DNA from: Flavobacteriaceae bacterium
Lineage (GTDB): Bacteria; Bacteroidota; Bacteroidia; Flavobacteriales; Flavobacteriaceae
Reading direction: 5' to 3'
Length of the DNA: 64,000 nucleotides
NCBI GenBank assembly: GCA_013373385.1
Contig: JABXHX010000030.1
Location: forward strand, 17,302 to 81,301
The translations under genes and the position numbers were made by a program. Below the pieces are notes generated by a model. That model was not told the origin of the DNA. It was given only the letters and a program-made list of their open reading frames with translations, and ran no database searches. Shown here in pieces: positions 20,055-28,277 of this stretch (the stretch's first letter is position 1; each line of letters starts with the position of its first letter).

Positions 20055-20279
20055 ATGAGTTTTAACCAAAATAAATTTCACATTATAAATGAATTAAAAC
20101 AAGCTTCAGATTTCAAAAAGGATTTAGCATTACAAAGAGTTGTTAAAGTAATTGAAAAAACTAACAATTCTAAAGAATTAAAAAAAGAAAGAAGTTTAAT
20201 AAATAGAATTAGTATTGACGGAGTTTTAGAATGGAAAAATATTAATAAAATCCTTCAATTTATTGAAAACAACATCTAA
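20055..20279 (+). CDS. Small hypothetical protein, 74 residues
   Basis: A short lysine- and asparagine-rich protein that I do not recognise. It starts 2 bases after the nitroreductase stop, which makes expression as the last gene of the alkB run likely. There is no signal peptide, transmembrane segment or Cys pair; the sequence looks helical and charged. It ends 9 bases before the convergent penicillin acylase-like gene. Codon use resembles its neighbours. A real gene is likely but unproven. Confidence 0.6.
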   Translation: MSFNQNKFHIINELKQASDFKKDLALQRVVKVIEKTNNSKELKKERSLINRISIDGVLEWKNINKILQFIENNI

Positions 20280-20288
20280 GTATTCTAT

Positions 20289-22670
20289 TTACTTCTTCAC
20301 CTTAAACACCAACTTATTTTTAGACGCTTCAATTTCTTTTTGATTTAACTTCATTTTCACAAACTCACCATCAACATATTTTTGTGCTTGGTCATCGTAA
20401 TGCGGACTAAATACATTTCCAGATTGTCCGGTAGGTAAAATCCCTAGACTATTTTCTATATCAGAGAAATCAATAACTCTTCTTGTTGATGGTCCAGCAG
20501 TAATTTTATAAACTCCAGTACTATCTAAATTAAAAATCTGATTATTGATTACTTCGTTTCCTCCTATTGTTTTAAAAGGGCCAACATTAAAATATTTACG
20601 TAACGTTGGGTTTCTTCCAAAAGCATGATTGTACTCAACTGAAATCACTCTGTCCCAAGTCCAACCTTCAACATTTTCACCTAATTGATTCCCTAAAAAA
20701 GCAATTGCATTTTTAAAAGATGTAGTTATAATGTCTTGTCTTGTTTCTTTTTTATCTGTTGTTTTTACATTATCCCACCAAACTGACTCTTCTCTTACAA
20801 CCTGTTCTGCTAAAGCTTTATCTTGATATGGTGTATTAATAAACTGCTTAAAACTCGCTCCCATTTCATCTTTATAAGTTGCTACCAACACTTCATAAAT
20901 AAATCGATTATAAATGGTTGGCGCTACTTCTTTTTTACCATAATAACCATTCCACTTTTCTATAATATCTAAGCTCATTCTTTCACTGGCAGTTAATATA
21001 GATTTATCAATTCCAGTAGATAAATTTTTAATAATAGTTGATGTACTGGCAGAAGTAACATCGTAAATCATTTTAGCAACATCTTCTTTTGCAAAATCAT
21101 TTTTAGCTTCGAGTAAACTTACAATTCTTTTAGCTCTATCTTCTGGCAAATAATACCCTGGATACAAGCCTCCCTTAATAGAATCTGGTTGATTATTTGC
21201 AGAGTACACATAATTTATACTTGGATTAATGGCCTGTGGATTCTCATCAAAATCAAAATATTCTAAAATTTCATCTTTACCAGATGTTCCGTCTAAGACC
21301 AATTTGGTATTAACCCCTTCTCTATATTTATACAACTGTCCAGAAGCAAACCAAGCTATATTGTTTTTAGCATCTCCATACATAATATTTAATCCTGGCG
21401 CATGCAATTTACTTGCCGCATCTCTAAATTCAACTAATGATTTTGAATGCGACATCTGATAAGAAAGCTCAAGTAATTCGTTATTTAATTTTGTATAAAT
21501 CCATTGCATTGCCATAGGCTTTTCATCTTTTAAATGCTGAATAATAGTATTCATGATTGGGCCATGCTTCGTTACTTTTATTTGATATACAGAATCTTTT
21601 TCATCTTTAATTTTAATTCTCTTTTCTATAATCTCATATTTTTCAAATCCATTTACTGTTTCATATTCATTTGGATTGTTAGGGTTTTCTTTTTCAAAAT
21701 AAAACTCAATATCATCATTTTCAAACATCGTCATTCCATAAGCAAATTCTCTATTATGTCCTAGCAATGGAAACGGAGATAATGCCAAACTATATCCATA
21801 CAATTCGTAATCTGGAGTTTTTACATGAGATTGATACCACACAGAAGGCTGTGCAAAACCTATATGTGGGTCATTTGCAAAAATAACTCTTCCTTTTTTT
21901 GTTTTTTCTGGCCCTAACACCCAAGAATTACTTCCAATAAATGGAGAAATAGGTAAATCTTTATATAAAGTGTTTATTGCTGATGCAACTTTTGCTGTTA
22001 AAATTGGATTCTTTTCATTTTTAATCAATTCTGTATTGGGAATATTAGACAAACTAATTTCATTAAAATAAGCAGCTCCAAGTTTTTCTTTTACTTCAGT
22101 TAACATTGGGTCTGTTTTATGAGCCGCAGCAAAACTAAAAGCCATATACCCATACACATTGTAAATATCTTTTAAGGTGTATTTTTCTTTCTCTACTCCA
22201 ACTAACAGAAACTCAACTGGTGTTGGTCCATTTTCCATAAACTGATTGATTCCATCTAAATAAGCAATTGCTAATTTATATGCTTGCGAGTTTTTATCTA
22301 AATTCTTTATTGTTTTTGCAGAGGCTTCTTCAATTCCTAAACCTGAGAAAAACACATCCGTTTTTATAGCATCTTTTCCAAAAATCTCTGACAATCTTCC
22401 AGCAGCTAATCTTCTAATTAATTCCATTTGCCACAATCTATCCTGGGCATGTACATAACCTAAAGCGGTAAAGGCATCATGCTGATTTTGTGCATTAATA
22501 TGTGGTACGCCAACCTCATCATAATATACGGTTACCTCTTCTGAAATATTTGCTAAGTCTAATTCACCATTATATGTTGGATGCAATGATCTACTATACA
22601 GCCATATACCAACAACTATCAATATCACCAACACAACAATAACTTTTAGAATTTTCTTAACAAGTTTCAT
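20289..22670 (-). CDS. Penicillin acylase-family (Ntn hydrolase) protein
   Basis: A 793-residue precursor of the N-terminal nucleophile amidohydrolase family (penicillin, cephalosporin and acyl-homoserine-lactone acylases). A membrane anchor or signal lies at about 7-24. VYYDEVGVPHINA and GYVHAQDRLWQMEL mark the alpha subunit, and GSNSW places the autocatalytic nucleophile Ser247 at the new beta-chain N-terminus. I chose ATG 22670; a longer reading from 22712 adds only 14 residues before the hydrophobic segment. The natural substrate is not known; many marine relatives cleave acyl amides such as quorum signals. Confidence 0.92.
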   Translation of the reverse strand: MKLVKKILKVIVVLVILIVVGIWLYSRSLHPTYNGELDLANISEEVTVYYDEVGVPHINAQNQHDAFTALGYVHAQDRLWQMELIRRLAAGRLSEIFGKDAIKTDVFFSGLGIEEASAKTIKNLDKNSQAYKLAIAYLDGINQFMENGPTPVEFLLVGVEKEKYTLKDIYNVYGYMAFSFAAAHKTDPMLTEVKEKLGAAYFNEISLSNIPNTELIKNEKNPILTAKVASAINTLYKDLPISPFIGSNSWVLGPEKTKKGRVIFANDPHIGFAQPSVWYQSHVKTPDYELYGYSLALSPFPLLGHNREFAYGMTMFENDDIEFYFEKENPNNPNEYETVNGFEKYEIIEKRIKIKDEKDSVYQIKVTKHGPIMNTIIQHLKDEKPMAMQWIYTKLNNELLELSYQMSHSKSLVEFRDAASKLHAPGLNIMYGDAKNNIAWFASGQLYKYREGVNTKLVLDGTSGKDEILEYFDFDENPQAINPSINYVYSANNQPDSIKGGLYPGYYLPEDRAKRIVSLLEAKNDFAKEDVAKMIYDVTSASTSTIIKNLSTGIDKSILTASERMSLDIIEKWNGYYGKKEVAPTIYNRFIYEVLVATYKDEMGASFKQFINTPYQDKALAEQVVREESVWWDNVKTTDKKETRQDIITTSFKNAIAFLGNQLGENVEGWTWDRVISVEYNHAFGRNPTLRKYFNVGPFKTIGGNEVINNQIFNLDSTGVYKITAGPSTRRVIDFSDIENSLGILPTGQSGNVFSPHYDDQAQKYVDGEFVKMKLNQKEIEASKNKLVFKVKK

Positions 22671-22691
22671 GAATATACTTTTGAATTTTCT

Positions 22692-22699
22692 CAAAGATA
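22692..22699 (-). promoter_or_regulatory. -7 promoter element for the penicillin acylase-like gene
   Basis: On the minus strand TATCTTTG matches TAnnTTTG and lies 21 bases before ATG 22670. A TTG lies upstream but with a spacer of only about 14 bases, so the -33 part is doubtful. Confidence 0.5.
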
Positions 22700-22739
22700 A
22701 CAGAAAAAGCATACAATAATGAAACTAATTATACCCAGA

Positions 22740-22755
22740 TAAATTTGTACTTTTG
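22740..22755 (+). promoter_or_regulatory. Tandem -7 elements upstream of the aminotransferase gene
   Basis: TAAATTTG (22740-22747) and TACTTTTG (22748-22755) lie back to back, both matching TAnnTTTG. They end 19 bases before ATG 22775 and face away from the penicillin acylase promoter. This also argues that the aminotransferase starts at 22775 and not at 22745. Confidence 0.55.
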
Positions 22756-22774
22756 TCAGACAAAAATTCACACC

Positions 22775-23902
22775 ATGAAAAAAATTCAAATGGTTGACTT
22801 ACCAGGTCAATACAAACACATTAAAGAAACTGTAGATGCATCTATTCAAGAAGTATTAAATTCTGCTGCGTACATTAACGGTCCTTTTGTTAAAGAGTTT
22901 CAAGCTGACTTAGAAAAATACTTAGACGTAAAACACGTAATTCCATGTGCAAACGGTACGGATGCATTGCAAATAGCAATGATGGGATTAGGTTTAGAAC
23001 AAGGTGATGAAGTGATAACTGCAGATTTTACTTTTGCTGCAACTGTTGAAGTAATTGGTTTATTAAAACTAACTCCTGTTTTAGTAGATGTTGAGCCAGA
23101 TACTTTTAATATGGACATTGAAGCTCTAAAAAAAGCAATCACTCCAAAAACTAAAGCAATAGTTCCTGTACATTTGTTTGGGCAATGTGCAAATATGGAA
23201 GCTGTTTTAGAGGTAGCAAAAGAACATAATTTATTTGTAATTGAAGATAATGCTCAAGCTATTGGAGCTGATTATACGTTTTCTGATGGCACTACCAAAA
23301 AATCTGGTACTATGGGGAATGTAGGAACTACTTCTTTTTTCCCTTCTAAAAACTTAGGATGCTATGGTGATGGTGGAGCTATTTTTACCAATGATGATGA
23401 ATTAGCACACATTATTAGAGGAATGGTAAACCACGGTATGTACAAACGTTATTATCATGATGTAATTGGAGTGAATTCTAGATTAGACTCTATTCAAGCA
23501 GCTGTATTAAAAACAAAATTACCTTTATTAGATAGTTATTGTGATGCTCGTAGAAAAGCAGCAGAATATTACAACAATGCATTTGCATCTAATCCAAATA
23601 TTATTACACCTATAACAAGTGATTTTTCTACACATGTTTTTCATCAGTATACTTTAAAGATTACAAATGGAAAACGTAATGATTTACATCAACATTTATT
23701 AGACAATAATATCCCGAATGCAATTTATTATCCAGTTCCATTACATGCGCAAAAAGCCTATCAAGATGAGCGTTATAATGAAGATGATTTTACAGTAACT
23801 AACGAGTTAATTGAAACTGTAATTTCATTACCTATGCATACCGAATTAGATGAAGAGCAGTTAGCATTTATCACTAAAACTGTGAATGATTTTGTAGGAT
23901 AA
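22775..23902 (+). CDS. DegT/DnrJ/EryC1/StrS-family sugar aminotransferase
   Basis: A 375-residue PLP-dependent aminotransferase of the type that aminates nucleotide-linked keto-sugars for surface polysaccharide or glycoprotein synthesis. The PLP lysine is Lys192 in FFPSKNLGCYGDGG; CANGTDAL (58-65) and the EDNAQAIGA segment complete the cofactor site. ATG 22775 gives the usual N-terminus KIQMVDLPGQY. It is a single-gene unit with its own promoter and a strong terminator. The specific sugar cannot be assigned and no other nucleotide-sugar gene is adjacent. Confidence 0.93.
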   Translation: MKKIQMVDLPGQYKHIKETVDASIQEVLNSAAYINGPFVKEFQADLEKYLDVKHVIPCANGTDALQIAMMGLGLEQGDEVITADFTFAATVEVIGLLKLTPVLVDVEPDTFNMDIEALKKAITPKTKAIVPVHLFGQCANMEAVLEVAKEHNLFVIEDNAQAIGADYTFSDGTTKKSGTMGNVGTTSFFPSKNLGCYGDGGAIFTNDDELAHIIRGMVNHGMYKRYYHDVIGVNSRLDSIQAAVLKTKLPLLDSYCDARRKAAEYYNNAFASNPNIITPITSDFSTHVFHQYTLKITNGKRNDLHQHLLDNNIPNAIYYPVPLHAQKAYQDERYNEDDFTVTNELIETVISLPMHTELDEEQLAFITKTVNDFVG

Positions 23903-23922
23903 AATTCTTCCACATAATTTAT

Positions 23923-23950
23923 AAGCCGTTCAGTTGAACGGCTTTTTTTA
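23923..23950 (+). terminator. Rho-independent terminator after the aminotransferase gene
   Basis: A perfect 9-bp stem (AAGCCGTTC at 23923-23931 with GAACGGCTT at 23936-23944), four-base loop AGTT and a run of T follow the stop codon by about 20 bases. Confidence 0.93.
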
Positions 23951-23961
23951 TAAATCAATTC

Positions 23962-23991
23962 TTGGTTTAATTATTATAAATGATATATTCG
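23962..23991 (+). promoter_or_regulatory. Promoter for the small lipoprotein gene
   Basis: TTG at 23962-23964 and TATATTCG at 23984-23991 are separated by 19 bases, close to the flavobacterial pattern TTG-N17-23-TAnnTTTG with one mismatch in the -7 box. The gene starts 29 bases further on. Confidence 0.5.
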
Positions 23992-24020
23992 CGAATTAAT
24001 TCATAAAAAACCTTATAACT

Positions 24021-24254
24021 ATGAAAAAATTAAACAAACAAATTGCTGTCATCCTTGCAACAATTATGTTAACAATGTCTAGTTGTGCCACTGTTTTTGG
24101 AGGAAAAGTTACCGCTTATCAAAAAACAAAACCTTTACCAGGGCAACAACAGAGAGAAGTAAGAGTTGTTGCATTAATTGCAGATATTATCTTGTTTTGG
24201 CCTGGGTTAATTGTCGATTTTGCAACTGGCGCAATATACAAGCCTAAAAAATAG
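24021..24254 (+). CDS. Small lipoprotein, 77 residues
   Basis: The product has a lysine-led N-terminus, a hydrophobic stretch (about 8-20) and a lipobox-like TMSSC with lipidation Cys22, so a lipoprotein is expected. The mature part is only about 55 residues, with a second hydrophobic stretch (LIADIILFWPGLIVDFATGAI) and a basic end. I do not recognise the family beyond a resemblance to short Bacteroidota lipoproteins. It is flanked by its own promoter and a terminator, so it is a single-gene transcript. Confidence 0.8.
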   Translation: MKKLNKQIAVILATIMLTMSSCATVFGGKVTAYQKTKPLPGQQQREVRVVALIADIILFWPGLIVDFATGAIYKPKK

Positions 24255-24260
24255 AATTAT

Positions 24261-24290
24261 AAAAAAGCCGCTCAATTGAGCGGCTTTTTT
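24261..24290. terminator. Bidirectional terminator between the lipoprotein gene and fabD
   Basis: A perfect 13-bp stem, AAAAAAGCCGCTC (24261-24273) and its complement (24278-24290), encloses loop AATT. The A tract before and T tract after make it work in both directions, as expected between convergent genes. Confidence 0.93.
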
Positions 24291-24307
24291 CTTAGTTAAA
24301 AACATTA

Positions 24308-25195
24308 CTATGCTTCAAAACTAGCTCCGCTTGCCGAAACGCTTCTGTCAATTTTACGCATCAATCCTTGTAATACTTTACCAGGACCAACTTCTACAAA
24401 TTCTGTTCCTCCATCAGCAATCATAGATTGCACACACTGTGTCCATTTTACTGGCGCTGTTAATTGCGCAATTAAATTTTCTTTAATTTCTTCTGGATTT
24501 GTAACCGCTTTCGCAGGTACATTTTGATATACTGGACAAGTAGGCTCGTTAAAGGTAGTTGCTTCAATTGCTGCTGCTAATTCTTCTCTAGCTGGCTCCA
24601 TCATTGGAGAATGGAAAGCTCCACCAACAGGTAATAACAAGGCTCTTCTTGCTCCTTTTTCTGTTAAAACTTCACAAGCTTTTTCAACAGCAGGAACTTC
24701 TCCTGAAATTACTAATTGCCCTGGACAATTATAATTAGCTGCTACCACTACTCCGTCAATAGATTCACAAACTTCTTCTACTACATTATCTTCCAACCCT
24801 AAAACTGCCGCCATTGTAGATGGTACTATTTCACATGCTTTTTGCATCGCCAATGCTCTTTTAGAAACTAATTTTAATCCATCTTCAAAAGACAATACAC
24901 CATTAGCAACTAAAGCAGATAATTCACCCAAAGAATGACCTGCAACCATTTCTGGCTGAAAAGAATCACCTAACACTTTTGCTAAAATTACTGAATGTAA
25001 AAAGATAGCTGGCTGCGTAACTTTAGTTTGTTTTAATTCTTCTGCTGTTCCTTCAAACATCACATCAGTGATACTAAACCCTAATATTTCATTCGCTTTT
25101 TCAAATAAGTCTTGAGCAACAGGAGAATTCTCGTACAAATCCAATCCCATTCCTGTAAACTGCGCCCCTTGACCAGGAAAAATATATGCTTTCAT
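24308..25195 (-). CDS. fabD: Malonyl-CoA:ACP transacylase FabD
   Basis: FabD moves malonyl groups from CoA to acyl carrier protein for fatty acid synthesis. The 295-residue protein opens with YIFPGQGAQFTGMG and has the nucleophile motif GHSLG with Ser88 and the active-site His in GGAFHSPMM. I chose ATG 25195, which gives the standard FabD N-terminus; the reading frame stays open to 25288 but that would add 31 atypical residues and run over the promoter. It stands alone here rather than in a fab cluster. Confidence 0.96.
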   Translation of the reverse strand: MKAYIFPGQGAQFTGMGLDLYENSPVAQDLFEKANEILGFSITDVMFEGTAEELKQTKVTQPAIFLHSVILAKVLGDSFQPEMVAGHSLGELSALVANGVLSFEDGLKLVSKRALAMQKACEIVPSTMAAVLGLEDNVVEEVCESIDGVVVAANYNCPGQLVISGEVPAVEKACEVLTEKGARRALLLPVGGAFHSPMMEPAREELAAAIEATTFNEPTCPVYQNVPAKAVTNPEEIKENLIAQLTAPVKWTQCVQSMIADGGTEFVEVGPGKVLQGLMRKIDRSVSASGASFEA

Positions 25196-25226
25196 TTTGA
25201 TTAATTTTCTTAATTGTTTGTAGGTG

Positions 25227-25234
25227 CAAACATA
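25227..25234 (-). promoter_or_regulatory. -7 promoter element for fabD
   Basis: TATGTTTG on the minus strand matches TAnnTTTG and lies 31 bases before ATG 25195. A TTG lies 16 bases upstream of it, one short of the usual spacer range. Confidence 0.55.
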
Positions 25235-25261
25235 CAAATTTTTAAAATCACAAGAAATCAC

Positions 25262-25269
25262 TAACTTCG
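25262..25269 (+). promoter_or_regulatory. Candidate -7 element abutting the queuosine transporter start
   Basis: TAACTTCG matches TAnnTTTG at all but one base and ends only 4 bases before ATG 25274. If used, transcription would begin at or next to the start codon, giving a leaderless mRNA. Confidence 0.35.
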
Positions 25270-25273
25270 TTAT

Positions 25274-25960
25274 ATGACAGTCAACCAAAAATCATCTGCT
25301 CAGTTAATCTACTTAATCTTAGCTGCACTATTTATTGCCTCATTAGTTACCTCTAACTTAATCTTTCAAAAGTTTTTTTATTGGGAACCTTTTGGAATTT
25401 ATCGCTTTGAAATTTCTGTTGGTATTTTACCTTATCCAATTACGTTTTTAATTACTGATATTTTATCTGAGATTTACGGAAAGGAAAAGGCAAATCAGGT
25501 AGTGGTTGCGGGTATTTTTGCTTCTTTTTTTTCTATGTTAATTATTTTGGTTGCTGATTATGCTCCTGCAATTGATAACTCGCCAATAGACAATCAGGTT
25601 TTTTCTAGAGTTTTTGGACTATCACCTTTGGCCGTATTAGCTTCAATGTTGGCTTACTTAGCAGCACAATTTATTGACATCCGTATTTTTCATTTTTGGA
25701 AAAGAAAAACAAATGGAAAACATTTATGGTTACGAAATAACTTCTCAACCTTTTCTTCTCAGTTTATAGACACTTTCACTGTATTGTTTTTATTGTGTTC
25801 TTTTGAAGTATTACCATGGAGTATTTTTGGAGGATTGTTATTAAGCGGATTTTTATTTAAGGTAATTATTGCAGCTCTAGATACTCCAATTTTATACTTA
25901 CTAGTTTACGTATTTAGGAAAAAATTCGACTTGAAAGTTGGTGAAGAAATTAGGGATTAA
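25274..25960 (+). CDS. Queuosine precursor transporter (YhhQ/VUT family)
   Basis: A 228-residue inner-membrane protein with about six transmembrane segments, of the VUT family that imports queuosine precursors such as preQ0 or preQ1. The family segment YPITFLITDILSEIYGKEKA spans about 54-73. It is divergent from fabD, with 78 bases between the start codons. The queA gene further along the window (54227-55276) shows that the cell makes queuosine, which supports the substrate call. Substrate preference between precursors cannot be read. Confidence 0.9.
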   Translation: MTVNQKSSAQLIYLILAALFIASLVTSNLIFQKFFYWEPFGIYRFEISVGILPYPITFLITDILSEIYGKEKANQVVVAGIFASFFSMLIILVADYAPAIDNSPIDNQVFSRVFGLSPLAVLASMLAYLAAQFIDIRIFHFWKRKTNGKHLWLRNNFSTFSSQFIDTFTVLFLLCSFEVLPWSIFGGLLLSGFLFKVIIAALDTPILYLLVYVFRKKFDLKVGEEIRD

Positions 25961-26029
25961 TTTTTTAACAAATTCTTTGTAAACAATCAATAACTAACAC
26001 GTCTAAACTTTCATTAAAAAACAATTTAG

Positions 26030-26740
26030 ATGAAAACAATATTTTCTTTAAGCTTCTTATTTTTATTTATTACAGCTATTAATGCACAAACTGAAAACTA
26101 TCATTCATTATTGCAAAAACATGTTGATAAAAAAGGAAATGTAAACTACAAAAGTTTTAAAACAGATGAATCTAAACTAGGTGAATATATTACTTATTTA
26201 CAAAAAACCTCACCTCAAAAAGATTGGTCAGATAATAAAACAAAAGCTTTTTGGATTAATGCTTACAATGCCTATACATTGAAACTCATTTTAGACAATT
26301 TTCCTATAAAAAGCATTACAAAAATTAAGAAAAGAGGAAAAGATGCGTGGAGTATTCCTTTTGCAAATGTTGGTGGTAAAAATTATACCTTAAATCAAAT
26401 TGAGCATGAAATCTTACGTAAAGATTTTGATGACCCAAGAATACATGTTGGCGTAAACTGTGCTTCGGGATCATGTCCGTTATTATCAAATATTGCATTT
26501 ACAGAAAAAAATATAGATTCTGAATTAGAAAGATTAATGAAACTATTTATTAATGACCCTAACAGGAATAGAATTACCGCTAAAAAAGTATACTTATCTA
26601 GAATCTTTGAGTGGTATAAAGGAGATTTTATTAAAAATGGTTCTTTAATAGATTATTTAAACAAATATTCTACTACAAAAATCAATAAAAAAGCCAAGGT
26701 AAGATATCTTGAGTATGATTGGAATTTAAATGGTAAATAG
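26030..26740 (+). CDS. Exported DUF547 protein
   Basis: A 236-residue protein with a cleavable signal peptide (about 1-19, ending in NAQ) and a DUF547 domain, shown by FWINAYNAYTLKLIL, then HVGVNCASGSCPLL with a Cys pair and the closing DWNLN. DUF547 proteins are widespread in marine bacteria and resemble papain-like or transglutaminase-like folds in some analyses, but no reaction is established. It precedes the AhpD-like gene by 32 bases on the same strand and might be cotranscribed with the arsenosugar cassette. Confidence 0.88.
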   Translation: MKTIFSLSFLFLFITAINAQTENYHSLLQKHVDKKGNVNYKSFKTDESKLGEYITYLQKTSPQKDWSDNKTKAFWINAYNAYTLKLILDNFPIKSITKIKKRGKDAWSIPFANVGGKNYTLNQIEHEILRKDFDDPRIHVGVNCASGSCPLLSNIAFTEKNIDSELERLMKLFINDPNRNRITAKKVYLSRIFEWYKGDFIKNGSLIDYLNKYSTTKINKKAKVRYLEYDWNLNGK

Positions 26741-26772
26741 TATCTTTATTTTTTAAGATTAATAGAACGCAA

Positions 26773-27108
26773 ATGTCAAAAACATATTACGATCCGGCTG
26801 ATTTAAGAAAGTTTGGAAAGATTACAGAATGGAGTGAAGAACTTGGTAACAAGTTCTTTGATTATTACGGAAAAGTATTTGAAGAAGGTGCTTTATCTGC
26901 CAGAGAGAAATCATTAATTGCATTAGCTGTTGCGCATACAGAACAATGCCCATATTGTATTGACGCTTATACAAAGGATGGTTTACAACGCGGAATTACC
27001 AAAGAAGAAATGATGGAAGCAGTACATGTTGGTGCAGCAATTAAAAGCGGTGCCACATTGGTACACGGTGTACAAATGATGAATAAAGTCAATAAATTAG
27101 AAATGTAA
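26773..27108 (+). CDS. AhpD-like carboxymuconolactone decarboxylase-family protein of the arsenosugar cassette
   Basis: A 111-residue all-helical AhpD-fold protein. It has the redox motif EQCPYC with Cys59 and Cys62 preceded by His55, the arrangement of alkylhydroperoxidase-type members. A peroxidase-like protein of this size is a regular neighbour of arsS in bacterial arsenosugar clusters, which is the basis for placing it here. Its exact role, perhaps keeping arsenic or thiols reduced, is not known. arsS follows after 77 bases. Confidence 0.9.
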   Translation: MSKTYYDPADLRKFGKITEWSEELGNKFFDYYGKVFEEGALSAREKSLIALAVAHTEQCPYCIDAYTKDGLQRGITKEEMMEAVHVGAAIKSGATLVHGVQMMNKVNKLEM

Positions 27109-27185
27109 GTAGAGAACCAATTTTTTACAAAATTGTGTGAATCGATTATTCCAACGAAAGTTAGAATCTCATTTTAAATAAAAAT

Positions 27186-28238
27186 ATGCCTAAAAAATCA
27201 CTTTTAGCTAGAAACAACGATTTAGCAAATACACAACATCAATTAGAAATTCTATCAAACGGAATTTTTAAAGATGAGTTACCTACGTTTGCTAACAAAA
27301 TAAAAGAAAGCAATCAATTTCCTCTACGTCCAAAAAAGTTAGAAATTTTACAAATCAACTTAGGGTATATGTGTAATCAAGTTTGTGCACATTGTCATGT
27401 TGATGCTGGTCCAGACAGAAAAGAAATCATGACAATTGAAACCATGAACCAATGTTTGGATGTGATTAAAAAAACAGAGGCGCATACCTTAGATTTAACT
27501 GGTGGAGCACCAGAAATGAATCCAAATTTTCGTTGGTTTGTAGAAGAAGCTTCTAAAGCTGGAATTAAGGACTTTATCGTTCGATCAAACCTTACAATTA
27601 TTCGTGCAAATAAAAAATATTACGATTTACCTGAATTCTTTAAAAAACACAATGTGCATGTAGTTTCTTCCATGCCTCACTGGACAAGAGGAAAAACAGA
27701 CAAACAACGTGGTGATGGTGTTTTTGACAAATCGATAAAAGCTTTGCAAATGCTAAATGAAGTTGGTTATGGTGTAGAAGGAACTAATCTTAAATTGGAT
27801 TTAGTTTACAATCCTTCAGGAGCTTTTTTACCAGGAGATCAACAAGGGCTGGAAAACGATTTCAAGAAAGCTTTAAAAGAAGATTTTAATATTGACTTTA
27901 ATAGCCTGTTTGCAATAACCAATTTACCAATTAGTCGATTTTTAGATTATTTAATTGCTTCAGAAAATTATGAAGATTATATGTATGCCTTGGTAGAAGC
28001 ATACAACCCAATGGCAGTTGAAAATGTAATGTGTACCAATACTATTTCTGTGAGTTGGGATGGTTGGTTGTACGATTGTGATTTCAATCAAATGCTGAAT
28101 CTAAAGGTGAATGCTAAAGTGAAACATATTTCTGAATACAATGAAGAAATTTTACAAAACAGAAATATCATCATCAATCAACATTGTTACGGATGTACAG
28201 CTGGAGCAGGAAGTAGTTGTCAAGGAGTTGTAGCATAA
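27186..28238 (+). CDS. arsS: Arsenosugar biosynthesis radical SAM protein ArsS
   Basis: A 350-residue radical SAM enzyme. The [4Fe-4S]-binding CxxxCxxC is Cys63, Cys67 and Cys70 in GYMCNQVCAHCHVDAG, and the C-terminal extension ends with HCYGCTAGAGSSCQG, typical of ArsS. ArsS joins the 5'-deoxyadenosyl group of SAM to dimethylarsenite, giving 5'-dimethylarsinoyl adenosine, the precursor of arsenosugars. Some homologues are selenoproteins; here all positions are ordinary Cys codons with no in-frame TGA. The rest of the cassette (rhodanese, glycosyltransferase, PNP, ArsM) lies directly downstream. Confidence 0.95.
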   Translation: MPKKSLLARNNDLANTQHQLEILSNGIFKDELPTFANKIKESNQFPLRPKKLEILQINLGYMCNQVCAHCHVDAGPDRKEIMTIETMNQCLDVIKKTEAHTLDLTGGAPEMNPNFRWFVEEASKAGIKDFIVRSNLTIIRANKKYYDLPEFFKKHNVHVVSSMPHWTRGKTDKQRGDGVFDKSIKALQMLNEVGYGVEGTNLKLDLVYNPSGAFLPGDQQGLENDFKKALKEDFNIDFNSLFAITNLPISRFLDYLIASENYEDYMYALVEAYNPMAVENVMCTNTISVSWDGWLYDCDFNQMLNLKVNAKVKHISEYNEEILQNRNIIINQHCYGCTAGAGSSCQGVVA

Positions 28239-28243
28239 ATTAA

Positions 28244-28269
28244 TGTCGTATTGAGCATAGTCAAGATAT
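28244..28269 (+). repeat. Degenerate copy of a dispersed flavobacterial repeat
   Basis: The 26 bases after arsS (beginning TGTCGTATTGAGCATAGTC) align with the cleaner copy at 31299-31326 (beginning TGTCATTTTGAGCGGAGTC) at about three quarters of positions, in the same orientation. Sequences of this kind are scattered between genes in many Flavobacteriia genomes. Confidence 0.55.
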
Positions 28270-28277
28270 TACTAAAA

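Noticed and set aside
27186..28238. Possible selenocysteine version of ArsS
   Set aside because: The frame contains ordinary Cys codons at all conserved positions and no in-frame TGA.
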